Source: Brassica napus (Eukaryota; Streptophyta; Magnoliopsida; Brassicales; Brassicaceae). Taken from it: a stretch of 64,000 bases of DNA. Both the position numbers and the translations under genes were made by a program. The DNA lies in assembly GCF_020379485.1 (NCBI RefSeq), contig NC_063452.1:58363338-58427337 (forward strand), given 5' to 3'. Position 1 is the first letter of the stretch, and every line of letters starts with the position of its first letter. Under the pieces are notes generated by a model. That model made no database searches and had not been told where the DNA came from. It was given only the letters and a program-made list of their open reading frames with translations. Below are positions 14,375-26,625 of this stretch, piece after piece.

Positions 14375-14420
14375 GCCCAATTAGGATTCAATCAAAAGTA
14401 GCCCATATTTACTAGGCCCA
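14375..14420 (+). promoter_or_regulatory. GCCCA (Site II) cluster upstream of the DRM2 gene
   Basis: GCCCA cores occur at 14375-14379 and 14401-14405, with GGCCCA at 14415-14420, in a 46-base stretch. They lie just before the presumed transcription start (about 14480-14520) of the methyltransferase gene. TCP factors bind such sites in genes active in dividing cells. The leader appears to hold an intron from about 14633 to 14984. The rest of 13771-14370 shows no gene. Confidence 0.5.
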
Positions 14421-15057
14421 TTAAAAAGAATGGATACCCAAAAACTAATTGTAAACCGAGGTCCGGATCTTTATCCAACTAAAACGGAGCGAATCAAAAT
14501 ACAGCATATCAATGTCGATGCTTCACTAGTAGACAAACGGCGGAATACGACTCTCTCACCGGCGAAGAGCGGGATTTTACCGGCGACGGGAGCGTTTTCT
14601 GCGTCTCTGCTTCTCATAGACGAAAATTCTCTGGGTATATCCTCTAACTCTCTAGTCCACGATCTTCGTAGGTTTCGTACATTCAACTCCGTTTGTCTTG
14701 CCGTTAAACTCGATCTCGCCGTCTATTTTTCCATCTTTCTTCGAAAACCCACTAAGCTCTCTTAAAAGCCCCCCACTGAAACAGAAGATAATTTCGATAG
14801 GATCTGCCAAATTATTCTCGAAATTCGATCCTTTAAACACTTGTCTGTCTTTCGCAAACTTTGAGGACATGCATTAGTATTCTCACTGAACCACTCTTAT
14901 CACTGATTCATCTACAAAAACTCGATCTTTCTCCGGTCAAAAGTTTCCATTTTTAGCAGTTTTGCGGGATGATAATTTTTGTAGGTTTACTCTAAGGAAA
15001 GACGAAGATCCCTTACGCTGACTACGAGTGTCTCTTCACCTTACTGCTGCTGCAACC

Positions 15058-18000
15058 ATGGTACGTTGCTATTAACTTGCATTTAATCTTTGGGCTTTAT
15101 AGTGAATACTTAATCGTTGTATCATTTGAATATTGGCATGTGCCTTTGATGTGGATATGAATTAGGAATCGCTTTTTGTGAACTGATAATGTTTATGCAG
15201 GCGCAAGATTCTGCTGACTGGAACAGCGATGATGATTTGGATTTGCAGATTGATAACTACCAGTCATCTCCACCGTCATCTCCACCGCCGGCGGTCCCTT
15301 CTTCCGATGAGCTGTTTGCTACGCTGGTTGACATGGGGTTCTCTCCTGAGAATATTGCTAGAGCAATCGATGAACATGGTGAGTCTTGCTTTGCGTTCGT
15401 ATGTGTTGTTTGCTTAGTGTTCTTTAAATAATGTGATTGTTAAATAAACTTTTGCAGGACCAAATGCAGATACTGTGGTGATCATTGATGCTATCTCCAA
15501 GTACACTGTGAGTTTCTACTGCTTGGATCTCCTCTCTTGCTTCTAATTTTCATGTGTTACTGTCTTTTTTTAAGATTGTGTGTTGTTTCTCATTCCTCGT
15601 ATAAATTCTTTGTGAAGGTTAACTGTGAAGCTAGTTCTTCCAAGTCCAAGACTATTGATCATTTCCTTGCTATGGGATTTGAAGAAGAGAAAGTTATCAA
15701 AGCCATTCATGAGCATGGTAATCCCTTATCTCTCTCTCTCTGTCTTTAGTTAAGAAGTAAAACGCTCTATATGATTCTTTACATCTGTCTTATATCCCAG
15801 GAGAAGACAATATTGAAGAGATAGCAAATGCACTCATCTCCTCGGCAGTAAGTGATGCAAATTTATCATGTCATTAAGAATGTACCTTATAGATTTGTCT
15901 CATGACATTAATAACATAACTTCTGTTTTGTTGGTGGTTTGTAGGCAGATGCATCGCCTGTAATCAAAGAAGAAGAGGACATTGAGTGGTCTGAGAGTGA
16001 TGATGAGAAGTATGCCAATTTTCTCAGCTCAGATGATGAGGTATATTTATTTCCTTGTGGGTAATAACATCACACCTGTCAATTGTACAATTGTCTCGCT
16101 TTGTTAGTTGCAGACTTGTAAATTGTATGCATTCTAAAAAAAATTCTGTTTTAAACAATGGCAGAAAGTTTCAGACTCCTCCTCTGAAAACGGCAATCAA
16201 TTGCGGTCTTTGATGAACATGGGATTCTCGGAGTTGGAAGCTTCTCTTGCTATACAGAGATGTGGTACTGGTAAGCTTTCCTTTTTCTTAACGTTTCCTC
16301 CACTAGATGTGTCATACTTGTATTTGCTATTTGATCTATGTAAAATCCTTAGTCTTTTAGCCTTTGCTTATGTGATGCATGCCTTTGATGTTTGTGTGTC
16401 TGATTTTGTTTTAGTAATCGATACTCTTGCTAGATGTTTATATACATATCTCTATCATATGTTGTCTCCTTCTCGGTACTTAAAGGAGAATTATCTGATT
16501 AAAATTTCAGGAGAGGATGTGAGCATTGCAGATCTCGCAGACTTCATTTGTGCCGCTCAGATTGCTCGAGAGTTCGATGAGTTCCATGCTGACCCTGAAG
16601 AACAAAAGGTATGGTTAAACCTTCTAAGTCCGTTTTATAGTTTGCTGATTTTTGTGAAAATTAGTGAATTTGCGGTCTAGTTACATTACACATTTGCCTT
16701 GCATTTTCATTAGCAATCTGAAACATGGATTTTCCTGTATGCAGCCTAATGTTAAAAAGAGGCGTATAGAGCCAAGAAGAGAGCCGAGGTCATCTGCTGC
16801 TGATGACGAGCCCCTTCGTCTGCCAAATCCGATGATTGGATTCGGCGTTCCAAACGAGCCAGGACTCATCGCGCAGAGATCTCTTCCAGCCATGGCTCGA
16901 ATGCCTCCATTTTTCTACTACGAGAACGTCGCCCTTGCTCCCAAAGGCGTCTGGGACACCATTTCTAGCCACTTGTACGACGTTCCACCGGAGTTTGTGG
17001 ATTCGAAATACATTTGTGCAGCAGCAAGGAAGAGAGGATACGTGCACAACCTCCCCATCAGTGGAAGGTATCAGGTCCAGCCTCCTCCGAAGTACACGAT
17101 CAGCGAGGCGTTTCCGCTGACCAAGAAGTGGTGGCCAGAGTGGGACAAGAGAACAAAGCTCAACTGCATCCTGACAGTGAACGCTAGTGCTCAGCTGACG
17201 AACAGGATCCGGTTAGCACTTGAGCCTTATAGTGGAGAACCGCCTGAGAGTAAGAAGAAGTATGTCATTGAGCAGTGCAAGAAGTGGAATCTTGTGTGGG
17301 TGGGAAAGAACAAAGCTGCGCCACTTGAACCAGATGAAATGGAGACTCTTCTTGGATTTCCAAGAAACCATACACGAGGCGGTGGCATGAGTAGGACCGA
17401 GCGTCTGAAGTCACTCGGCAACTCTTTTCAGGTAGCTTTCAACCTCTCGCATTTGCAGAGTCATAACTGTTTTAGTATTGGGCATAGAGTGTTTTGAACT
17501 CATAGAGTAGTTCTTGATCGCTCTTGTCCTTTTCATCATGCGTTTTGCCTATACGTTAATGGTTTGTGATTGAACTTGTTTTCATCTTGCGTTTTGCCTA
17601 TGGTTGAATGGTTTGTGATTGAACTTGTTTTCATTTGATCGCTCTTGTCCTTTTCATCATGCGTTCTGCCTGTGGTTGAATGGTTTGTGATTGAACTTGT
17701 TTTCATCATGCGTTTTGCATTTGCATAATCATAACTGTTTTAGTATTCGGCATAGAGTAGTTCTTGATCGCTCTTGTCCTTTTAATGATGCGTTTTGCCT
17801 ATGGTTGAATGGTTTTGTGATTGAACTTGTTTTCATCTTGCATTTTGCATTTGCATAATCATAACTGTTTTATTATTCGGCAGAGATTGTTTTGAATTCA
17901 TAGAGTAGTTCCTGATCGCTGTTGTCCTTTTCATCATGCGTTTTGCCTATGGTTGAATGGTTTGTGATTGAACTTGTTTTCAGGTGGATACCGTTGCGTA

Positions 18001-18424
18001 TCACCTCTCTGTTTTGAAACCATTGTTTCCATATGGTATCAACGTTCTGTCCCTGTTCACTGGAATTGGCGGTGGAGAAGTGGCGCTCCACCGTCTCCAG
18101 ATTCCAATGAAGACGGTCGTTTCGGTGGAGATCTCAGCAGGGAACAGAAACATTCTCAAGGATTTCTGGGAGCAAACCAACCAGAAAGGAACCCTGATAG
18201 AGTTTGCAGACGTGCAAGACCTGAGTAACGAGAAGATCGTGGAGTTGATGAAGCAGTTTGGTGGGTTTGATCTTGTGATCGGAGGTAGCCCCTGCAACAA
18301 CCTCGCTGGTGGTAACAGAGTGAGCAGGAGTGGTCTTGAAGGTGATCAGTCCTGTTTGTTCTATGAGTATTGTCGGATTCTCGATGTGGTGCGAGAGACA
18401 ACAAAGACGATGAGAAGATCCTAG
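15058..18424 (+). CDS. DRM2: De novo DNA (cytosine-5) methyltransferase, DRM2-like
   Basis: Ten coding exons (15058-15060, 15201-15379, 15459-15507, 15618-15717, 15801-15847, 15945-16040, 16165-16264, 16511-16608, 16745-17431, 17984-18424) give 599 residues; Arabidopsis DRM2 is 626. The enzyme carries out RNA-directed cytosine methylation in the nucleus. Three UBA domains come first: DELFATLVDMGFSPENIARA, then IDHFLAMGFEEEKVIKAIHE, then LRSLMNMGFSELEASLAIQR. The catalytic part has the rearranged motif order of DRMs: SLGNSFQVDTVAYHLSVLKP (IX/X side) precedes LSLFTGIGGGEVALHRL (motif I) and GGSPCNNLAGGNR (motif IV with the catalytic Cys). The first coding exon is only the ATG. The donor after IQRC could also be 9 bases downstream, adding three residues. 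Collinear with At5g14620. Confidence 0.94.
17511..17983 (+). repeat. Minisatellite in the last intron of the DRM2-like gene
   Basis: Five imperfect copies of GGTTGAATGGTTTGTGATTG followed by AACTTGTTTTCAT occur, joined by variable pieces such as CGCTCTTGTCCTTTT and GCGTTTTGCCTA and a longer insert with CATAATCATAACTGTTTTA. The copies end directly at the acceptor of the last exon, so the intron's 3' end (TTGAACTTGTTTTCAG) is itself one repeat copy. Confidence 0.85.
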
Positions 18425-18811
18425 GCGGTGGGAGGTTGAGATAGTTTCTTATAACATAAGTAACTTCGTGCAGACAATCTGTGAAGTACTTCTTGTTTGG
18501 TTCTTACTTTGTAGAACTTGAATGTAGACTCTCATTTGGATGATTCTGCAAAGCTTTGAGGATAACTCAGCTTTAAATAATTACATAATTATATGGTTGT
18601 GTTAAATTCAGGATTTAGATAAATAATTCAGTTACAAAATACTTCAACAAATTGGATTCAAAATCTACTTTGAGATTTCTCCAAAATTAATTTAAACACG
18701 TTTTTAAAAACTAGAAAGCTTATGAAGTAGATTTCTGGTTCAAAATTTGCATTACAAGCAGCAAAATCACAACAAGTGTTAGTACCATCATATGACAAAA
18801 ACATGAAGTAC
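18425..18811. other. Convergent 3' region, no gene seen
   Basis: This holds the 3' UTRs of the DRM2-like gene and, from the right, of the TRM61-like gene. It is AT-rich. In Arabidopsis a DEAD-box helicase gene lies between these two; nothing like it is seen here. Confidence 0.55.
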
Positions 18812-20095
18812 TTAAGATAGGCACTGGAGTCTTGCGAAAGTTAAGTAGCCGGTGTGACCTCTTGCCTCGCTACATGGCCTCGCCATAACGACCGAAGTTG
18901 GACTAGAAGAGTTGTCCTGTGAAACAGCGTAGCCGTCGTCGTTTGAAATGTGCTTTCTCTTGCTTGGTCTCTGTCCTCCATTGTCCTCCTCGTCGTGGCT
19001 CTCACCAATCATAGCACCAGTCTCCACTTTCATTTCCTTCACTTCGTATGTTCTGAGAAGCACCTCGAACGTTCTTATCTCTACAAAAGTAAAAACCGGT
19101 ATAAGATCAAAAATGAAAAAACACATCTGCTTATGACAATTAACAAGGAATGTTTTATAGGTAAAGGAGCTTATCTACATAAGAACATAACTCTAGTCTA
19201 TATGACATGTTTCTAGTCCTAGGATTTGATACTTAACAAGAGGTTTCACTCCCAATGTCAATTAGCATTGTATACTTACAAGAACTTACTTCCACAGCAA
19301 AAGTAGAAAGAGAAACTTACCAATGAAATCTGATCTGAGGACTTCACAAGTGCGTTGTACTTGCTCGATGCAAGGCGAGAAAGAGCAGAGAACACCATCC
19401 TCCTTTAACATCTTTGCTGCAGAAGGAACAGCGAGCCAAGGCTGAGGAAGGTCTAGAAACACCGAATCAGCCAAACCAGATAGTTTCTCAGGGAACCCTT
19501 GTCCTTGAATATCTCTAACCTCCACGGTTACTAAACTACTTATACCCGTCTTCTCAAAGTCCTCCCTGTTGCAAAGAAAAGATACATAAAGAAGAGAGCA
19601 CACAACAAAGAAGGCAGACACAAATTGAACAGAAGCTTCTTCTAACCTTGCACAGACAGCTCGTTGCTCGTGGAAATCAAAAGAATACACATGACCCGTC
19701 GGAGCCACAGCACGAGCAAGCGAAGTGGAAAGCGAACCACTTCCTGTCCCTGACTCGAGAACAACACACCCGGGCACGACTTCTAGATACATCACCACAA
19801 AGCTGATATCCGCAATGTAAAGAATCTGAGTCCTGTGGCTCAACACCAGCGTCCACAGCTCGGGAGTGGGAGCCAGCAGGTACACAAATTTGCCCTTGTT
19901 GCTCAACACTTTCGTCCCTAACGGCTTCCCGATCCAATCAGAGTGTCTGTAAAATCCGAAACGGTTCTGAAGCACGCCGTCTTTGGTTACTTTAACTGGT
20001 TTCATCACGTCGTGTCTCTCGTAAACGATGACCAAGTCTCCATCTTCGATGCATCTCTTGAAAGATAAGGCCTTCTTTGACTCAGTTGGTAGCAT
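18812..20095 (-). CDS. TRM61: tRNA (adenine58-N1)-methyltransferase catalytic subunit, TRM61-like
   Basis: Three coding exons on the minus strand (20095-19647, 19565-19321, 19080-18812) give 320 residues. The protein uses S-adenosylmethionine to form m1A58 in the T-loop of tRNAs, as catalytic partner of TRM6. The N-terminal beta domain reads CIEDGDLVIVYERHDVMKPV; the SAM-binding motif I is VVLESGTGSGSLSTSLARAV; motif II lies around HVYSFDFHEQRA; LADSVFLDLPQPW is motif IV with the conserved DLPxPW. The last exon has EIRTFEVLLRTYEV and then a low-complexity charged tail with KRKH that could act as a nuclear signal. The ATG at 20095 is 12 bases after an acceptor at 20107, so a 5' UTR intron is likely, with its first exon near 20345-20515. 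Collinear with At5g14600. Confidence 0.93.
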
Positions 20096-20551
20096 CTTGA
20101 GAATCAGCTGCACAGGGAAAAAAACATTTTAATGTCTGATTATTATTAGATAAGAGAAAGGTAAGAATCGGAATAAGACGTAGTCAGCAAGAAATAAAAC
20201 GTCATTACACGAATCCAAAACTCTAATCTCAACAAAGAAGCATACTTTCTGATACAAGCCGGTAATAAACTGAAACCAAACACAATAACCTTACAAAGTG
20301 ATGTCCTTAAGAAAAAGACACTCACAGAGGAAGATGAAGAAGAAGAAGAAGCTTCGAACTCGAAGTGACGACAATGGAGTTTGTGTGATTTGTAAAAGAA
20401 CAAATCTAATCCAGACAATGAGACAAAACCTTTAGTAGGGTTTTCGCTTTCCTTTTTCAATTCGAAACCGGATAATCGCGAAACTAAACCGGAGTAAATT
20501 AAAATTAGGTACATTCGACCGTGCTTAACCGGTTTGGGTTTATAATTGAGT

Positions 20552-20583
20552 TGGGCCTTTTTGTAAGTTTAAATTTGGGCCCA
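20552..20583. promoter_or_regulatory. Site II elements in the bidirectional TRM61/PNPase promoter
   Basis: TGGGCC at 20552-20557 and the palindrome TGGGCCCA at 20576-20583 lie between the leader of the TRM61-like gene (leftwards) and the PNPase start codon at 20764 (rightwards). The interval from about 20515 to 20763 is short, so the two RNA-processing genes probably share this promoter. A CT-microsatellite leader at about 20732-20756 precedes the PNPase ATG. Confidence 0.6.
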
Positions 20584-20763
20584 CTGCCGGTTCTCGCCGG
20601 ATTAGTGTTGAGAAAACTCGATTGAACCGGACCGAACCGGGATCGCTAAAACCCTTCTTCTCGATCTCACTCTCGGCTCCAGTCACTATCACCGGTGCGT
20701 TAAACCTCCGCTTAAAGCCCTTTCCCTTCTCCTTCTCTCTCTCTCTCTCTCTCGCTCTGTGTA

Positions 20764-23700
20764 ATGTCATCGATCGTGAGACGAGCTAGGTCATCTTCTC
20801 TTCCGAACTTCCTCGCATGGCGTGCTCTGGGCTTTCGCACCATCTGCTCCGGCGGATTGGGCATCGCGCCGTCTAGCTCGCCGCCGGCCTCCGCGGGAAT
20901 CAAAATTCTGGAGTCGTTTAAGGAGGAATTCGAAGTCGGATCTCGCGTGGTGACGCTCGAGACGGGGAAGATCGCTCGCTTCACAAATGGCTCCGTCGTG
21001 CTGGGGATGGACGAGACCAAAGTTCTCTCCACCGTTACTTGTGCTAAGTCCAAATCCCCTGGAGATTTCTTGCCTCTCACTGTACGTTACAATCCTCTTT
21101 TCGCCATTTCATTTCGATTTTTGAAGTTATGATTTTGAATCCTCTGAAGTAATCTTTATGATGTATGAATTTGTGGAATCCACTGATGAATCTGTGATCT
21201 AATCTTTCCCACATGAGAAGTTTGTTATTTAATTAGCTGTTTCTGTAATTGGTTCATTGTGTTTTTTTGTTTGTTTAAATGGATGTTTATGACTACTTGT
21301 TTGAAACTCTTATCGTTAGGTTGATTATCAAGAGAAGATGTTCGCTCAAGGTTTGATTCCTAATACGTATATGCGAAGAGAAGGTGCACCTAAAGAGCGG
21401 GAACTGTTGTGTGGCCGCCTCATTGATAGGCCAATCAGACCATTGTTTCCTTCTGGGTTTTACCATGAGGTTCAGGTATGATGTTTCTTCAATTCGTTAG
21501 CTGATAGATCTATGTGGAAGTATCTTCATTTGTATTTTATTTTTTTCACGTTGCAGATAATGGCAAATGTTCTATCATCAGATGGGAAGCAGGATCCAGA
21601 TATACTTGCAGCTAATGCAGCATCGGCTGCGCTCATGCTGTCGGATGTTCCATGGGGGGGACCCATTGGAGTCATCCGGTTAGGAAGGATCGGTGGGCAG
21701 ATTGTTGTGAATCCAACTATGGATGAGGTAAAACAAAATCTTTGTATTGGTACATCCCCTAAATTCGTAGATTGTGGCCTCTTTCTCATTTGTTGTAATT
21801 TGGTTTGTGTAGCTTAGCTCAAGTGATCTTCATTTGATATACGCTTGCACGAGGGATAAAACTATGATGATTGATGTTCAAGCCCGTGAAATCACTGAGA
21901 AAGATCTAGCAGCTGCTCTGAGACTTGCTCATCCAGAGGTATGTTTGAAAATTTTGTTGGATCGTCTAATATTGTGTAATAGTATATGTTGTCTTATTTT
22001 GTGTATATATATGTGGTATTCATAGGCTGTTAAGTACATTGATCCTCAAATTAGATTGGCTGCGAAAGCTGGTAAACAAAAGAAGGAGTACAAGTTGTCC
22101 ATGCTTTCTGAGAAAACTTTAGAAAAAGTGACTGACTTGGCTGCAGAGCGTATTGAATCCGTCTTTACGGATCCTTCACGTGGCAAGGTGCGTGCTGGCT
22201 TTGTTTCTGCGTCCAGATTTGAGTTTCAGTTGGCCTGATAATTTATATCTGCGCAGTTTGAACGTGGAGAGGCTCTAGAGAACATTGGAAAAGATGTGGA
22301 AAAAGTATTTGAAGAAGAGGGCGATCAAGAAAGCTTGAGCATACTTCCAAAGGCTGTTGATACAGTGAGAAAGAAGGTAATCTCTGAAAATTAGCATTTG
22401 TTATTGATACAAGACTTTAAGCGATTGCATAAAAGGGTAGAACTAACGTGTTAAATTAAATATCAGATAGTTCGTTCAAGGATTATATCAGAGGGATTTC
22501 GGGTCGACGGCAGACATCTTGATGAAGTTAGGCCCATCTATTGTGAATCGCATCACCTGCCTGCATTGCATGGGTCAGCACTTTTCTCACGTGGAGACAC
22601 TCAGGTTCGTGCTGAAACTTCGGTTGCTAAAGACACGCATAGAGAATCTAGTTTTTCATTAAAAGAAGTTTTGGTTGCTTCAAAGATTGAAGCATAGAGC
22701 TAAATCTTTTAATATATGTTCAATGAAAAATCCTTCATAAATACGTTCTGTATGTGTTAAAGGTGCTCTGTACTATCACACTTGGAGCCCCAGGAGATGC
22801 ACAAAGGTTGGATTCTCTTGTTGGTCCACCGAAGAAGAAATTTATGCTTCACTATACCTTTCCTCCGTTTTGTACAGATGAAGTTGGAAAAAAACTAGGC
22901 CTTAACCGGCGTGAAGTTGGTCATGGTATACTTTTGCCTTTTTCTTTTTGTGTGTAATCTTCTAGGTAACTGTTGCTGATATCAACTTCCTTTCTAGCTT
23001 CTAGTGGAACAATGGGTCCATATTTTTATCAAATTCTTAAAGTTTAATTGTCTTTAACATATTAGCGTTTTTTCTTTCATCTAAAAGATTTTCATATGCT
23101 TAAATGTGTTTTAACATTTTTTAGGAACACTTGCTGAAAAGGCATTGCTTGCTGTCATGCCCCCTGAAGAGGATTTTCCTTATACAGTTCGTATTAATTC
23201 AGAAGTTATGGCTTCAGATGGCTCCACGTCTATGGCAAGCGTTTGTGGAGGTAATCAATCTCTTTCACCTACTAGTTTGTATGTTTATTGCAAAGCCATA
23301 ATAAGTTCATAATGAATGGTTTTGTCTCAGGCAGCATGGCGTTAATGGATGCCGGAATTCCTCTGCGAGCTCATGTTGCAGGAGTCTCCGTTGGTCTTGT
23401 CACTGACGTTGATCCATCAAGTGGAGAAATTAAAGACTACCGTATAGTAACCGATATATTGGTGGGTTTCTTCTTGTTTACACTTCCTTTGTGCTTCTTG
23501 TGATGATATAACGTCTGTCTTCTGAACCATTGGTTGTATCAAGTTTGTGAACTGGGTTATATGGAGATTACATACATTGCTTTCACAGGGTTTGGAAGAT
23601 CATCTAGGAGATATGGATTTCAAGATTGCGGGCACAAGAAATGGTGTGACGGCAAGTCAACTGGATATCAAGCCAGCTGGAATACCATTGGACATAGTTT

Positions 23701-25462
23701 GTGAATCATTAGAAAATGCACGTAAAGCCCGTCTTCAGATTCTTGACCATATGGAGAGAGAAATTAATTCCCCACGAGACCAGCAATGCCGGCTAGGTTT
23801 CTTCCTCACTTGTTTTTATGTTAACCGTAGCTGATAAGACTTTCCCTGTTAAAAACTTAAGAGTTATGTCTGTTTTGCAGCAACTTTGAAGTACACCAAC
23901 GATGCACTTCGTAACTTGATCGGACCTATGGGTGCCCTCAAGAGGAAGATTGAAGAGGAAACAGGTTATTCTTTTGACATCGACGTTAATCGTCAATTTA
24001 ATTTCTTATGTACTTTTAACACTATGGAATTGACGTAGTCATTTTGAAGTGAAAGAGTCTGATGCTTTAAGTAAAGTACTCTTAAGCTTGTGAAGACCAT
24101 CCTCTTTTTTTATATAGTTTAATTTGAAGCTTTTCTTCCGAGATATAACCGTATTTATTTAGGTGCAAGGTTGTCTATTGATGATGGAACATTAACTATT
24201 GTTGCCAAGAATCAGGCTGTGATGGACAAGGCTCAAGAAAAGGTATCTTATAGTCAACTGAGCTTTTAATTGATAGGCGATAGATATCCCAGATACTTGA
24301 TTTGATTCATGTATGTCCTTAGGTTGACTACATCATTGGTCGCGAAATAGTTGTTGGTGGCGTGTACAAAGGCACAGTGACATCTATAAAAGAGTACGGC
24401 GCATTTGTTGAGTTTAATGGTGGTCAACAAGGCCTACTACATATGTCTGAGTTATCTCATGAACCAGTAAGCTTTTCTAGTTATAAACTGTGATCGCTTA
24501 TCTTCCATAAAATATGGTTTTCTCTTAGTTCATCTGGAAGATTGATATTGTTTGGTTTATTTGTTGCAATTGCAGGTCTCCAAGGTTTCAGATGTATTAC
24601 ATATTGGCAAGTACATCACTATGATGTGCATAGACTCCGATGTCCGTGGTAACATAAAGTTATCCCTCAAAGCACTGTTACCCAAACCAACATCTCGTCC
24701 TGAAAAACTCCCGGTGGTGAAAGAGGCAGTCTCCGTAGAAACGTCTAGTTTCGGGGAGGCAGTTGCAAGCCTGCCCAGTGTCGTAGAGCCGCCTCAGAAA
24801 TCTAAATTAGCAGTTCCTGCAGTTGTCATCCGTACTGCTGTGGAATGTGATGAGGCAGAGAAATCTTCTCATGTGGACAAGAACACTAAACCTAAACGCG
24901 CCGCGACAGTGAAGCCAGACCGGAAACTCAAATCCACTGCCTCTAAACAGACCGTGAAGGAAGATGAGACACTCAGCTCCACTGCTACTGAAGAAAGTCG
25001 GGATGACTGTGGTGAGACACTGACGCAAGAAAATAAACTCAATTGCACTTCTCTTGAAAACAATTCTAACATAGTATCATCTTCAAAAGGTAAGAAACCC
25101 TCTCGGAAGGAGAAACAATCAGATAACGAGGCTGGAGAGAGTCCATCGATTAGTGCCCGGAAACTGAAAATAGGAACAGAAATGACAGCCAAAGTCCACC
25201 AGATTCGAACGCATGGACTGGTTCTTGATCTAGGTGGTGGAATCCGCGGTATGTACAAATTCGAGGTATGTCATCTTTGATTCCTTTCTCCCACATACTT
25301 AAATGTGCTTGCATTGTATTGTTTGCTTACTACTATTATATATGAGCGCAGGGCGATGAGGAGACAGAGTTTGAGATTGGAGACACATTGCAGGTGAAAT
25401 GTACAAGTTTTAGCAGTAAAGGAATCCCTGTGATGGCTTTGGTTGATGAAGAAGATGTTTAA
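20764..25462 (+). CDS. PNP2: Polynucleotide phosphorylase, mitochondrial type
   Basis: Sixteen exons (20764-21081, 21320-21475, 21557-21727, 21813-21938, 22026-22187, 22257-22376, 22467-22604, 22763-22925, 23125-23250, 23331-23461, 23589-23796, 23881-23964, 24163-24242, 24323-24466, 24576-25265, 25352-25462) give 975 residues. The enzyme degrades RNA 3' to 5' by phosphorolysis and can add tails. The N-terminus [20 protein letters not shown] is a mitochondrial-type presequence. The first RNase PH core has [19 protein letters not shown]; the second has [23 protein letters not shown] and [23 protein letters not shown] domain ([17 protein letters not shown]) and an S1 domain ([20 protein letters not shown]) follow. 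A low-complexity Lys/Ser/Glu linker of about 170 residues then leads to a second S1-like segment near the C-terminus ([15 protein letters not shown]). Collinear with At5g14580, the mitochondrial PNPase. Confidence 0.95.
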
Positions 25463-26625
25463 TGGTAGACCTTTTCTCCTATCAATTATATGGGATTATT
25501 TGGGAGTTTTGTTTGAAATGGTATATCAAAATGGATGTAATGAGGAGATGTAATATTAATAGATAGATTCATTGGCTTGCAAAAAAAGGGTTAGTGTAAA
25601 CTATGTGTGTTTGTTTGTTCTTTGCAGGCTGAGTAGTCTTGTAGTTTGGCCTTGGTTCGGCTTAGTTGTGAGAACTGGAGAGTAGGATCGTGGAGGAATT
25701 GAACCAGACCGGTAATTTTGGCGTACCGTTTTGTCTCTATACTTTTTTTTTAGCAAATATGAACAAATAAAAAGGATGTTTATCAAGGATTATCAGAGAG
25801 TATTTAGGTGGGTGACGCTCTTCCCTTGTAAACATGATGGAATGTCAATCAATGACCATAGACCAGGATGTGTATTAATGTTTATTTGAATCTAGACATA
25901 TTAAAAACTTTCCTCCTCTCTCTAGGTTTTTATTTGTTATGAAAACAGCCAAACTTGTTAGTATGTTGTAGTCAGTTTTTTTTTTTCCGAAGAAAACGTG
26001 GTATAATTTATACATCATGTAATTATTTAAGTTTTTTTTTTTTTGTCGATAATTGTTTAAGTTTATGGAGTATATGTTATAACTTATAACCGAATAATAC
26101 ATGTAATGTTGGAACCGTAGCCACGACAAAGATAAGCATAAAAATGCCAGGTAACAACTGGACCGGGCCTGAAACAATTCGGTTGAAGAGTAGGCTTCAC
26201 GATACCAGACAAAGGCCCACCTCACCTGCTCTACACTCATTCACTCACTCACCTCACATGCTTTCTCTTCTTTCTCACTCTCCAAGCCTCCTCCTCCATC
26301 TTCTTCCACGTGATTTTGAGTCTTCCCGATCACAATCTCCTCGCTGTTTCTCTCCCTTTCCTTCGACGCCTTCCTCCCCTTTTGAGTTCGCTTCAACCAA
26401 CCGGTACGTCTCACTGATCTCACTGCCAAGCCTCGAAGAATATTCTTCCATGTTCGATCTGATTCCGCTCCAGATATCGAGAATTTGAATTGACTCCAAA
26501 AGGCTTAAAGTTTAGCCAGATACGATTGAGCAATAGAGAGAGAGATTTGACGCTGCGTATACCGTCCCGTTGACTATGTAAATGGCGGGAAAATCGACTT
26601 GATTGCGAATTTTACTGAGATCACG
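25463..26625. other. Intergenic region, no gene seen
   Basis: This holds the PNPase 3' UTR, AT-rich spacer, and from about 26160 the promoter and CT-rich leader of the next gene (GGGCC at about 26165, GGCCCA near 26214). Arabidopsis has a nitrate transporter gene (NRT2.7) and a second MIR398 gene between these neighbours. Neither was found when I read both strands for a miR398 complement. Confidence 0.55.

Noticed and set aside
25463..26625. Second MIR398 precursor expected from Arabidopsis synteny
   Set aside because: No match to the miR398 sequence or its complement was found on either strand.
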